Below are positions 22,330 to 33,671 of a DNA stretch of 64,000 bases, in pieces (positions within the stretch are counted from its first letter, which is position 1; each line of letters begins with the position of its first letter). The DNA comes from Capsicum annuum (taxonomy: Eukaryota > Streptophyta > Magnoliopsida > Solanales > Solanaceae): the NCBI RefSeq assembly GCF_002878395.1, contig NC_061121.1, positions 11,154,090 to 11,218,089 of the forward strand, read 5' to 3'. A model generated the notes under the pieces. That model was given only the letters and a program-made list of their open reading frames with translations. It searched no databases and was not told where the DNA came from. Made by a program: the position numbers and the translations under genes.

Positions 22330-23814
22330 ATTGCTATGTAGGAGGAGATGGAATCACTTCATAAAATGGCACATAGGATCTGGTAAAATTGCCTAAAGAT
22401 AAGAACGTTGTCCTTTGCAAGTGGGTATTCAAAAAGAAAGAAGAAACATCGAGAGTTGGAGATACAAGGTACAAAGAAAGACTAGTTGCTAAAGGCTACA
22501 GTCAGGTTCTAGGTATTGACTTCACAGATGTGTTTTCTCCAATTGTAAAGCATAGTTCAATTTGAGCCTTTCTTGGTAGTGTGGCCATGCAGAATCTTGA
22601 GCTTGAGCAGTTAGATGTCAAAACTGTATTCTTACATAGAGAACTTGAGGAGGAAATCAATATGCAGCGATCAGAGGGTTTTGTAGTCTCAGGAAAGGAG
22701 GACTATGTATGCTTACTGAAAAAGTCTCTTTATGGCTTAAAATAGTCTCCCAGGTAGTGGTATAAGAGGTTTGAATCTTCTATAACCTCTTATATGTTTC
22801 AAAGGAGTAGCTATGATAGTTGTGTCTACTTCAAGGAGGTAACTGATAGTTCATTCATGTATCTTCTCTTGTATATTGATGATATACTGATTGTAGTAAA
22901 GGATATGAGAGAGATAATAAAAGTCAAAGACCAACTCAGTAAGAAGTTTGATATGAAGGATCTAGGAGTATCAAACAAGATTCTTGGCATGGAGATTTTG
23001 AGGGATAGAAAGAATTATAAGTTATACTTGAGTCAGAAAAGGTATATTGAGAAAGACCTTCCCAGGTTCAATATGCAAAATCCCAAACTTGTAAGTACTT
23101 CATTGGTAGCTCATTTCAAATTCTCGGCCACTTTATCTCCAAAGACATATGATGAGTGTGACTATATGTCTCAAGTTCCACACTTTAGCACTGTAGGGTC
23201 TCTTATGTATGCGATGGTGTGTTCCCGACCAGATTTATCTTATGCCATCAGTGTAGTTAGTAGATACATGGCAAATCCTGGCAGAAAACATTGGAAAGCA
23301 GTTCAGTGGATTTTCAGATACTTGCATGGATCTGCTAATATTTGTTTGCAGTTTGGGCGAAATAGAGATGGAGTAATCAGGTATGTTGATTCTGATTTTA
23401 TAGGAGATCCCTTACAGTCTATGTTTTCACCATTGGTGGTTGTGATATTAGTTGAAAAGATACCTTACAGACTACAGTTGCTTTGTCAACTATTGAGGTA
23501 GAGTATATATCTATTATAGAGGCTTTCAAGAAAGCTATTTGGTGAGGGGTCTGTTTGGTTAACTTAGTAAAGACTTACAGATTATGGTCTTTTGTGATAG
23601 TCAGAGTGCTATCTTTCTTATGAAATATCAGATGTTTCACGAAAGAACAAAGCACATCGATGTTCGATATCATTTTATGTGTGAAATTATTGCATGTGGT
23701 GATATTGTGGTGAGCAAGATTAGTACTCATGATAATCCTACTGATATGATGACCAAGACACTACCAAGTGCCAAGTTTGAGCATTTCTTGGACTTGTTTA
23801 GTGTTAGCTGTTAA
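22330..23814 (+). pseudogene. Reverse transcriptase and RNase H of Copia element 1, broken
   Basis: Readable pieces include MIAM-stop-EEMESLHK at 22329-22365, LVAKGYSQV and a long open stretch 22794-23501 with YLLLYIDDILIVVKDM (the catalytic IDD box intact), KKFDMKDLGVSNKILGMEIL, TVGSLMYAMVCSRPDLSYAI and WKAVQWIFRYLHG. RNase H is split: IRYVDSDFIGDP, then after a frameshift TVALSTIE, a frame break at 23540, and [14 protein letters not shown]...[13 protein letters not shown] ending at TAA 23812-23814 after FSVSC. It is the enzyme pair that copies RNA into DNA; stops at 22338, 22384, 22561, 22742 and 22754 inactivate it. Confidence 0.92.
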
Positions 23815-23886
23815 GATGTGCCCTTAGGGGCCTTTGTGGAAGAGGTGGAGAGTTTGTTTTGAAATGGATTTGAGTTTTGAATTAGA

Positions 23887-23900
23887 ATCAAGGTGAAGAT
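23887..23900 (+). promoter_or_regulatory. Polypurine tract of Copia element 1
   Basis: AATCAAGGTGAAGAT immediately precedes the 3' LTR start at 23901. The AAGGTGAAG part is the purine run expected for plus-strand priming. Confidence 0.7.
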
Positions 23901-24245
23901 TGTTAGAGTTGTGACCTAAATTTTGTTGATTTGTCCCAGAAAGTTTTACGGTGCAACCCAGGTTGGTGATTTTCAATGGGGTCTGTGGTGGTAAGGCCCG
24001 ATATGGACCTTTATGTTTTTGGGCCTAGGACTTATTTATATGCACATATTATATAAGTGCATTTAGTGGGTTGTTTTGGGTATTTTAAAAAATTCAGCCT
24101 TCTCCACATTGTACTCTCTCTCCATTATAGTGAAACCTCTTTGGCCTCTGCCCGTGGTTTTTTCTGCAAGGATTTTCACGTAAATCTGTGTGTTGTTCTT
24201 GTTCTCTTTTACTTGTGGTTTGCTTACTCTGTCCGAATCATAACA
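23901..24245 (+). repeat. 3' LTR of Copia element 1
   Basis: It starts TGTTAGAGTTGTGACC, ends GTCCGAATCATAACA and is followed by the target duplication CGTAT. It has the same TATA-like and TCTCTCTCC landmarks as the 5' copy. Confidence 0.93.
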
Positions 24246-24309
24246 CGTATTTTAAAAGTTCTCTTGTTATAATTAAATGAGAAAAGATATACAGACATTA
24301 TTGAAGTTG

Positions 24310-24687
24310 CCTTAAAATTTTGACAATTTCCAAGGATGGAATAAGATCATGAGGGTGTTTGAAAAGTAAAGGATTATTTCATTCAAAAATAAGATATTTC
24401 TTTCGATTGACTAGAATAAATAAAAGTGATTTTAACCAAGTGGCTCCTGATTTAGGAAATGTAACAAGGAAGATATCACCATCTTGAGTTTGAAATTGTT
24501 GTTAACATGCAATCACACCTTGGATTATTCTTGGTTCTATCCAAAAACCTTGGTAGTTGTAGAGATTTGATTCTATCCATCCTTTTTCTCTGGGTAGGAT
24601 AGACAGTAATTTCTTACACTCTTCACTTAGACCATCCTCTTGTAAATATTTGGGAAGAAGTAGTGGAGAAGTTTGAGATATTGTCAT
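24310..24687 (-). pseudogene. Cytosolic sulfotransferase relic C (N-terminal third)
   Basis: Read on the minus strand from ATG 24687: MTISQTSPLLLPKYLQEDGL, ECKKLLSILPREKGW, YNYQGFWIEPRIIQGVIAC, a TAA, then DIFLVTFPKSGATWLKSLLF, LVNRKKYLIFE, a TGA, and LLFKHPHDLIPSLE. TFPKSGATWLK is the 5'-phosphosulfate-binding loop of cytosolic sulfotransferases (usual form TYPKSGTTWLK), enzymes that move sulfate from PAPS to hydroxyls of flavonoids, steroids or other small molecules. About 125 of the normal 330-345 codons are present; identity to the family ends near 24310. An in-frame ATG lies 23 codons upstream, but the two other copies favour 24687. The missing C-terminus was lost before or apart from the Copia insertion at 24245. 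Confidence 0.88.
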
Positions 24688-26512
24688 GATTTTGAGGATT
24701 GAGTATTTTTTTCTATGTCTAGTTTGCATGATAGAAGATTTTCTCATAAGGGTATAGAGAGAGATATGAAACTAAACTAATTATATTATACACCTAACAA
24801 AGTTGTTGCTGTGGGTTGTGTCAACTTCCCAAAGGTGTGATAATGTCCTTTATGTTGTGGATGCTTTCTAATTCATAATGATCTGCCCCTACAAATCATT
24901 GGACTTTCCAACTTGAAAATAATAGCAGCATCAAGTTAGATTTGACAAGACCTACTACTGGAATTGGTGAGATAATGTCCAATTTCCTTTGCTTGTAGTT
25001 ATCCTCAATTACGATTAATTACTCTTAATAAAAGGTCGATAGACACTATATACTATCTACTGGTATAAATTTCCCCAAAAATCAATTAATAAGACCGATA
25101 ATTAGAACCCATGAGGTAAGGCGTAGTCCCTTTGCTTTGTACTTATCCTTAAATAAATAGATTAGGCCACTGAAACATTATGTGTCACGTGTTACAAATT
25201 CGCTAAAAAAATAATTCACAAGACGCTTTTATAACCACAAAAAATGCCATGGATGCCAACATGTGTATGTCGTCAAGTTGTGAGGTTCTATTAATATGAT
25301 AATGTGGATGGAAATTAATTTTTCTCAAACTACCTATCAAATCTAATGTAATGTTGTGTTGCTATTATTTCTAGGTTAGAAAGTCCGAAAGAGTCATCGG
25401 TGCGGATTATGCATTAGAAAGCATCAATAACATAAAGGAAACAATACCAAAACTTTGGGAAGTTGACAAGGTGACTGAAGTTAACTACTCTAGTGTTGCT
25501 GTGGAGATCTGTTATATCTTAGAATGTCTCTAATCTTTATCTCTAATTTCTAATCTCTATCTCTACTATATTAGAAGTGTGAAGGATTTTAAAAATATTA
25601 TTTGAATTTTTCGCTCTTCATTAAAATTCCAAGCAATAGATAAAATCATATTCATTAATATATATGAGTCTTAAAATAAATGAAAAGAACGTAATAGAAT
25701 AAATATACAAGTTTTTTTCTTTTCCTTTTTACCGTCTTGTCGAAAAGTCATTGTAGATGAAGTAGTAGTCATTAATAAAAACTATGAAGCACATTGGTGT
25801 TTGGTTGTGCTTATGTCTGAATTAGTAAATCCTGTCCCGTTTCTGAACTTCTTCTCCATTATATGAAGTTAAGATTCTTTATCAAGATGGAGCAAGGATC
25901 ATTCAACCATGACAACTTTTGAGAACCTTTGAGACGTCTTTTCACATGCTTTACTATTTGATTAACGCTTGAATAACTTTTTCTCTTTATACAATTTAAT
26001 TTTAAGGTGAAGATAAAGAAAAAATAATTTGAAAAACAATAAGTTGATTTCGATCATTAAATATTAACGTCAATGTTTATTTAATTAAAAACGGTACTAT
26101 AAATTCTTGATGCGTCAAAATGTTTTTTATAGTTGAATCTTGATAAAATAATAACAAATGGAAAATGTTTAAGACGTTTTCAAGATGTTCCAGATTTTAT
26201 TAAATAATTTTGATTAAATAATTAAATAAAATTTTGATTAAATGGACGATTAGAGTTAGTTGAATCTTGTTCATGATGTTTTCTTCCTCACTCAAATAAA
26301 TCAAAATTTTAATTAATCAAGATGTTCAAGATGTTCTGCTTTGAGGATTAGGCTTAGTTCAATATTGTTAAATTCTTGTGTTATTTCTTCTCTCCATTTT
26401 CTTTGAGTGTGGAAGGGAAGCCTTGAAGTTAATGGTAAATTTGTTTTCATGTTATCTAGAGGACACAGGATAAAGCCGTGAAACAACCTCTAGCATAAAT
26501 ATATGGTAATCA
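24688..26512. other. Flank of sulfotransferase relic C; no certain gene
   Basis: The first 100 bases, upstream of the relic's ATG, hold GAGAGAGATATG and TATATTATACAC, comparable to the promoter region of copy A (40624-40755). The rest is AT-rich single-copy-looking DNA with a possible two-exon open frame (25249-25533), and short AATTAAA-type runs at 26100-26330. No transposon signature seen. Confidence 0.5.
25249..25533 (+). CDS. Possible small two-exon open frame, unknown
   Basis: ATG 25249 opens MDANMCMSSSCE (to 25284); GT at 25285 and an AG after a TATTTCT tract at 25374 would bound a 90-base, AT-rich intron. The second part runs in frame, VRKSERVIGADYALESINNI and so on, to TAA 25531-25533. 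The product would be 64 residues, rich in charged residues, without signal peptide or membrane segment. The composition differs from nearby noncoding DNA. I do not recognise it. It may be the 3' end of a lost gene, or chance; only the splice-like borders and the uninterrupted frame support it. Confidence 0.2.
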
Positions 26513-27278
26513 GTCACGACTCAATTTCTCAGGTCATGATGGCGTCTGTCATCACCCACCAGTAGGCAAGCAAACCTGTAGTCCGAAACGGTTAGTAACA
26601 GACTACTCAATGATATAAGAAAAAAATGTGAAATAAATGACATAAGGATCAATACATAATAGAATCCCAAAACCTGGTGGTATCAGTACAAGAGTTTCTA
26701 AATATAATAAGAGTACAAAAGTGAACTATTGAGAGAATTACCCTGATACAACTTATCTCTGCATGCAACATAGAGATTAGTCTAAGACATAAGAGAGAGA
26801 TAAGTAAAACTCCGAACATCAGGAGCTCACTCTAAGTCTCTAAACCATGGCTGTTCCGCACGAGACACACATCAACGGCGATAACTCGTACGATGATCTA
26901 CAAGCTGCTGAAGTGTAGTATGAGTACCCAACGAATGATACTTAGTAGGCAATTTCCAACTGAGCAACAAAGATAAAGAAGATATATACAATATATAAAC
27001 AGAATGAAAACTACCCGCAAGAGTCCAGAAATCATATCACAAGTCAATGAGATAATAAGGAACAACTATCTTGTTTAAGTCCAAGAGACTAACATAATAA
27101 GACTAAGGAAGCATCAAGGATGAACTATTAGATTTGAGTTACATTCAATAGACGTCAATGCTATACTGTATAGCCAAAGATAATATATGAATAAAGGGCG
27201 AATGAAAGATATATAGCAATATACAAGGCGAATAAATGAATATACAGTAAAAACAAACGAAGGAAGGGATATACGATA

Positions 27279-27283
<5 letters not shown>

Positions 27284-27346
<63 letters not shown>
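27284..27346. repeat. (TA)n(GA)n microsatellite
   Basis: About 14 TA units followed by about 17 GA units. It lies at the position of the TA tract in the other family-B LTR copies; the GA part is unique to this copy. Confidence 0.97.
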
Positions 27347-27347
<1 letters not shown>

Positions 27348-27884
27348 GAGGCCATCCCAAAGCAGAACCTAGATCATCATATTCTCATATTAAGACCTCA
27401 TTAGAATACTATCAGGATTTAATACCATCATACTCAGGGTTTCTAATCTACATGGATAGACATGATATAATCGTGCATAATAATGCAATCATAAGATAGA
27501 AGAGGCCGAATACATACCTCAAATCCCAATACTAGATCAATGATCAATCTATCATAAGTTAACCATAGTAATGATCATAACAATGATAATAACAATATCA
27601 ATATTAGCGTGAATAACTGGATACTCCGGACAACCAAATACTTAGCCGAGCATATGCGTACCCCCACCGCCCCAGATTCGGAAAGTTCAATCAACACACA
27701 ACAAGACAAGGCATACTCTTCACCTATATCTATGCAACCGTCCCATACCGGCTGATAGACATAGGCACATACTAGTGCTATGCGATGTGCATGTAGGAAT
27801 GAATGAAAGGTACATAATCAATATCACAACTAATCATAACTGTCTTCGTCATGACCATTATCATCTTAATCAACCTCCTACCTT

Positions 27885-28095
27885 GTCGAGTATCAATATC
27901 TTATCATAGTATCATCTGGCCTTGCCGGGTATCAATGTATCACAATAGTATCCTCCGGCTTTGTCGGATATCAATATATCATTATAGTATTCTCCAGCCT
28001 TGTCGGGTATCAATATATCATCATTGTATCCTCTAGTCTTGCTGGGTATCAATATATCATTATAGTATCCTCCGGCCTTGCCAGGTATAAATATA
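27885..28095 (-). repeat. 39-bp minisatellite, left LTR B
   Basis: Five to six units of GCCTTGTCGGGTATCAATAT, then ATCAT(T/C)ATAGTAT(C/T)CTC(C/T). The period is 39 bases. On the minus strand it reads GGAGGATAC...GATATATTGATACCCGGC, which shares the order GGAGGA, TATTGATA and CCCGG with the family-A unit. Confidence 0.93.
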
Positions 28096-29689
28096 TCATC
28101 ATCAATTACTGTAAAAGTATAACATAAATCAAGTACTCATAACATAGATGTAACAGCATAAGGATAACTATCTCATCAATATATTCTATCTACCCATTGT
28201 TAACTAACCAGTACTAATTATTGCATCTCTAATTAACTAGTCATCATCTAGCAAAAGACCACTATCATCATTCAAACACTTATCAACCTATATTCGTTAA
28301 TCATTATTAACTAGTGATCTCTTATCACTAACCACTTTTATTATCTAACCTCATTAATACAAAAATCCTTGTTGAACAACTAAACGACATCGTAAACTTA
28401 GTCATTAATAACAACTAATCTTCATCTATGCTAAACTTGACAACACCATTAACCATGCATCAACTATTGCTTGGTACCATAATTCAACTAAGAAAGGTTC
28501 ATTAGCTAGTTCTTTACTCCTAGTCATCAAGTGCTAGTCATCTAATAGGCAACTAATTACCACGTAGCTTAAACCTTAATTAGGAAGAACAGTCATAAGA
28601 TCACATCATATATAGAATCTCATCAATTATTTCTATAATAATCATGAATGTACCGAATCTATACATTCCATCACCAGTATTCAATCAGTGGAACAATAAA
28701 CATCACAACGCATCTTTCTTTGTCCCATATCGGAGAGATGTGTTTATGCACATACATATAAATTCATACACTATAACTACATCCTTTACAAGGATAAACA
28801 CTTTCAGGATATCCCACCAATATCTTAACATGGTCTTCGACCCAATAATATGTTTGAAATAATCACAATAACATAATCACAGACTTCGGCCCATATACAT
28901 ATCCAGAACTCATATCTGTAATCATATTTATAAGCCATAGCATATCTCTAATCATCTCCCATATAGGAGGCATCTCGCATAAATGAGGAATGGTCTTAAT
29001 AAGCATATAATTATCTCTCACATAGAATATCTGATATCAATAGTTCATATATCATGACTATAAGGAATATCACCTCTCTAGGCCAATCATCATATGTAAG
29101 AGGAATATTATCTCTATAGGTCTTATATCATATCTAAGAGGAAATAGCATCTCTAAAGGTACAATATCGCATCTAAGAGGAATTAACATTTCTTATGCCA
29201 TTAATCATAATTTGAAAAAAGTCATCATAATTTATTAATCCACCAAACAAATCTCACAAATAAGGCTCATTAGTCTCAACTTGGCCTAACATCCATAACT
29301 AAGTCCATAAGGGCTTATACAAGTTTTGGCCTAAGTGGGCCGGACGAACCCGCTTCTAATCCTCTATTTCCATAGTTAGGTAATCTACACCCTCAAGCTA
29401 GGCTAAGGTATCTAGTTCACTTTTAGATGTCAAGTAAGCCATAACCAATTCTAAAATAGGAACTTCGTCTAAAAACATAAGCATTTAAGTAAACTCTATC
29501 CAAATTACGGTTTCAAGACCACTAGACTAGCCCAACTAAGGTTAATCATACTTACCATGATTTCAATACTTTAACCACATCCAAAACGTAGCATCATATC
29601 ATATTTATGCTACAAATTAGTCCAATCTTGGGAGAAGGCAATAGGATTCTAAAAGATCATAAGGGATAAGGTACTGGGCCTGAAAGTCA

Positions 29690-29800
29690 CTACTAAAAGG
29701 ACTTTCGTCACTGAAATTCAACGAATAAACAGAATCTCAAAGGCTCGAAGGGATGAGGTACTGGGCTCGCATGCTCCAAGCATGATTTCCCAGATAACCT
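29690..29800 (-). pseudogene. Pol 3' end of family-B element, short relic
   Basis: On the minus strand the text gives MRAQYLIPSSL, a stop, then DSVYSLNFSDESPFSSD. This parallels the last residues of family-A pol (QARYSHLFETSDISYSLTFGDESSL). It marks the internal end next to the LTR. A second partial copy of the same text (with AAGGGATAAGGTACTGGGC at 29664, against AAGGGATGAGGTACTGGGC at 29739) lies about 75 bases away, a small direct duplication. Confidence 0.55.
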
Positions 29801-32800
29801 CGGTGGAGAGAAAACATTTTTGAGGGATTTTACAACGGGTATCTTTTTTTTACCAGTACTTTCATTCTACTTTCAAACAGCCAAAACTTAACTCATTTGT
29901 TAACTGGCCTCAAATTGAACCAAGAAAGTTAATGCATACTGAACCACATTACGTTGATACCATCTCTATACCCGCATAAATCAACAAAGGCTCATCTGAG
30001 CCAAGGCCAACCCAAATCATGAATCATGCCACCAAATCCAAATCCAAATATATACGCTCCATTTATCATTTGCACATGCTATCTACTCTAGCCAGGAGGA
30101 AAATCACTTGAGGCTCGTCCACACAGTCTCATCACAGAGAACTCAAAGAACTTAAGTTTATCCGTTGAAATTCCATACGGGAAACAAGAAAATAAGCTCA
30201 TAAGGCACTGTATAAGCACACCAATGGAGAAAACCAAGAAATGCAATCCATGACAATGTTGTAACCAGTTCGGATGACAATCAAACAGAAATCTTGAAGT
30301 CCAAGGTATAACTACTAATCAATGAATATTCTGCTCCAGGATATCTCATTCACCGAGAATGAAATACTGAATCCAACTCGAGAATATTACTCCCATTTAG
30401 TAAATCATCCAAAATTCTCAAAGAAAACTAAAGTTTGAGGTCAAAACTGAAAGAACCCATACGAAGCCCATGGGCTATCATTTAAACATATATCAACTAT
30501 AATCCAAACGACGTCGAGAAGACCGAATAGGCAATCACAGAGTAGGCTCAACCAACCTATAAATCAAATCTGTACAAAGGCAAGTCTAAAACAAAAGATA
30601 CATGCAAGGTCAACAACACCAAGCTAAAATCTCAATACCAAGGTTGAATCGCTCGGTCTCAAATATCTAAACAAAAACAAAAAATGGGTAGGCATTAATG
30701 TTCCAAATCTATCATACTTCCAAATCGTCATTCCAAGGCGTCAAATCAAAACTAATCTAATAAGGCTATATCAATGTAAACTATCTCAAATCGACTCTAG
30801 TATCTAAGTCTGACATACCCGAGACAAGTCATACCAAGCCACCGTCTGGACATATCTTAAGAGAAAAATCACTACAGGGATAACCGCTGGCTAATAACAC
30901 AAGTAATTAACTCTATATCAGTTGGAGGGCACAAAGTATAGTTGCAAAATAGAAATCATAAAAAAAGATACATCACTAGATGAAAATGCATATAACCCAC
31001 TCCATAACCGCTGGAGGGTAAGAACTATCCAAACATGCTAAAAAATTTCCCAAAGATGAAAACTACTACAGTATTGGCAAAAACTATAGCAACCCGAAGA
31101 AATGCAACTTTAGTCGACAATTAATCAATCTAACACTCTATCATAGCAAAGAATATCCACAGGCACATATCATCAAGGATAAATACTCCACTAAGCCTCA
31201 TTAGACCGAACAAACTCTGAAATGAGGATTTTCCAAGACCACCACCAGAAAATAAATAGTTCAAGATGAAGAATTTCTAATTTTTTAACTTAAGAAGCGA
31301 TCACAGGAAAGGCCACCTTCCTCTAAATTTCCAACTCCACTAACAAAACCATATCACAATAACAATGGAGTATCCAACCTCCACACTAGCAACGGGGAAA
31401 CCTATCCCAAGGGAACGAGCCCAACACACCTACAAGATGAATCCACGATATCTCAACACAATATCAAAATCGCTATCAGACGAAGAAATAGCCACAAACA
31501 AGAATGGACCTCAAACTGGTCTATTTCACAAACAGGGCGTGCCGGAAGAGATAGCCAAAGTGAAAACATTCGCAATGCAGGAGGCAAGTCTAAGAATCTC
31601 GAACTCATAATTGGCAATATAACTAAATTGCAATTGTAGGTCATTATAGAGCCAAAAAAGGTCAACCTACCTTTCGATATCACAATACATCCTCGAATCA
31701 ATCTAATACAACTAACTAAGAGGGAACACAGTCAACCTCGCCATGGTAGAGAAATCATCAAATCGGGCTATATCTACTCGAGCCACCAAACAATATCACA
31801 AGAAAATGGAAGTCTAACTAGATAACTTTAGTTTATACTGCTACCCAGCAAGAATCAATTACATCAAGTAATAACATCAAGTGATAATATCATGTAATAC
31901 CAGTAGCCTCGCGCAGTGGGATCAATAACAACAGTAATATCAATATTAATCATACTGAATAGGAGGTACCAAAATGAAAATCAATATCATGTACCACTCA
32001 AGGGCCATAATAGGGATAATGTGCCAAGATAAATAGGACTCGAACCCAAACCACACCTATAGGGCAACAACATTAATATAGATCTACTCTATCTACTACT
32101 AAAGGAAATAAACAACAGAGTAGTAACATAATCATAAATTTAATAGCAAGGCACATAATAATCAATATCAACTGATCAAGGCATATAATCACCAATAGGT
32201 ATGAAAATCTCAATACATAGAATAAGAGATAAAGACGGGAAGTAAAAGCACACCAATCTTGAAAACATCCACAATCATATGTCCGACGGGCATGGGGAAA
32301 ATAAATCTGAATGGGTCCGACTCGAACCAACTGACTGAATCATCAATTGAGGTGCCACGCATACTACCTCTAACTGAGGATGCCATAATATCATGAGGCT
32401 GATGTGAATGAGCTGAATGACTGTAAATCTCATGCCAAGGACACTCTCTAGACTAATAGTTAGTCTCTCTAAAGTCAAAGAAAACTTCTGAAGCACTAAC
32501 ATGGTGAGAATACAACTGAGCCCAAATGGCTGGCTAGCTGACATTGAGAGAATCCATAAAAATTATGTCCACACTTTTGAAATCACAGCCTGTCTCAGGA
32601 ACTCTAGGCTGGCGAAGAGTACGTGCTAACTCTGGCTGATCACCTATTTCATACTTGGGGGCATTCTCTAAACCAATGTCTTATCATAACACAATCAAAT
32701 CAAGATCCTGGAATATATCGAGATACTGCCTCTCATAATCCAAAATGGTTGTCATGGCCAGAAGAACCATACCACACTCCGCAAGTCTGATGGGGACTCT

Positions 32801-33671
32801 TCCCACTATGATCATCATGATTAATTTGAAAAAATACTCATAGTATGGAATACTATCTGCATAGAGCTAGTGGACTGCAGATGAAGGTGAACTCTACCGG
32901 AGGGATCCTTACTCCCTAATAAAATACCAATAATGCTATACTGATGGCATGCCTCTTGTCGCCCTTTCTATAAATCTTAATACTCGACCTTTCTATGGTT
33001 CTCTCATGATCAACACCCTGAGGGAAGGAAGATTCTACTACTATCAAGTGCTTCAATGCTAAACGATGACAATACTACCCCTCTAACACATCCATGCACC
33101 AAAATCTGACTAAAAATAATATGGAATGGGAAAATACGTGAACCACATGAGAGATCCAATCTCGTACTCTAAACTAGTAAAGAACCCTGATGATCACCAA
33201 TAGACCCATTTCTAGTCTGAGAGCTGATCGATGAATCAAACATCATCTACGGTTGAGAGCGATTTACAACATAACTCGAATTCCAAATAACCAAACCTCG
33301 AAGTTTGATGTAGTCACGAGCTCAACTGGAGCCTAAGCTGGACCAAATACTTTTTGGTTGCCACTGAAGATATTCAATATTCATCTCTGACTCTCTCATC
33401 CGATGCTGCACTGAAACTCTAGAAACGCATGTTAAAGTCTCATCTATATCTGTCGACAAGGTTGCATCATCCTCCGAGGATAGAATAGAGTCAAAGAAGG
33501 TGTTCAAAGTTCATAGGAAATGCAGACACACAATAAGGAGTCAAGAAGTGAATTTCCTAAAATGTCCCTATAGCATCCCAAAGATAGGTAACAGACGTCT
33601 CCGCAGGACTCTACTAACACTTAACTTTTGTACTAATACACCGATAAAACCTAGGATCTGATTCTAATTTT
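29800..33671 (-). mobile_element. Internal region of family-B element, no recognisable coding
   Basis: Bounded by the pol tail (left) and a degenerate primer site (right), it should contain gag-pol. I could not find reverse transcriptase, integrase or RNase H motifs on either strand. Near 33550-33671 the minus strand matches the family-A leader (AGAGTCCTGCGGA, CTATCTTTGGGA). Short open frames (31453-31701, 32073-32330, 32275-32544 on -; 31365-31610 on +) have no family features. It is either a non-autonomous element with unrelated filler or one decayed beyond reading by eye. A local direct repeat of CATCAAGTGATAAT/ATCAAGTAATAAC lies near 31870. Confidence 0.5.
33651..33668 (-). promoter_or_regulatory. 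Degenerate primer-binding site of family-B element
   Basis: On the minus strand, directly after the LTR end, the text is TTAGAATCAGATCCTAGG, against the expected TTGGTATCAGAGCCTAGG. Three changes, but position and orientation fit and fix the element's strand. Confidence 0.7.

Larger units (their letters stand above)
19456..24245 (+). mobile_element. Ty1/Copia element 1, complete structure, dead coding
   Basis: 4,790 bp with LTRs of 363 and 345 bp and a 5-bp target duplication CGTAT at 19451-19455 and 24246-24250. The domain order is gag, protease, integrase, reverse transcriptase, RNase H, which defines Copia. The closest match I can recall is the Tork/Tnt1-like group, by motifs such as NLISLSTLDSNGY and [13 protein letters not shown]; the lineage is an inference. 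The two LTRs are very similar apart from about 18 bases (around GGGATCGATCGACAG) present only in the 5' copy. Coding has many stops and some frameshifts. It lies between sulfotransferase relic C and the flank shared with copy A. Confidence 0.95.
26513..29690 (-). mobile_element. Left LTR block, Ty3/Gypsy family B (3' LTR on -)
   Basis: On the minus strand it ends GGTCATGA-like text (plus TCACGACTCAATTTCTCAGG at 26513), with the same terminal block as family A (GGGT(A/T)ATG and CATCATGAC). It matches 33672-35890 over 26513-28760: CTTGTTTAAGTCCAAGAG, a TA/GA microsatellite, the TATCAATATATCATC minisatellite and the block GTACCGAATCTATAC. From 28760 to 29600 it retains a part lost from the right LTR, including the GGGCTTATACAAG region related to family A. 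Its minus-strand 5' end is taken at about 29690, next to a pol tail, but the first few hundred bases seen in the right LTR are missing. Flanking bases show no target duplication. Confidence 0.7.

Noticed and set aside
27145..27360. Minus-strand open frames with LSLSLSL and YIYIYI runs
   Set aside because: Translation of the TA/GA microsatellite.
31365..33507. Several 60-90 codon frames inside the family-B element
   Set aside because: Opposite strands, no motif, composition of decayed AT-rich DNA.
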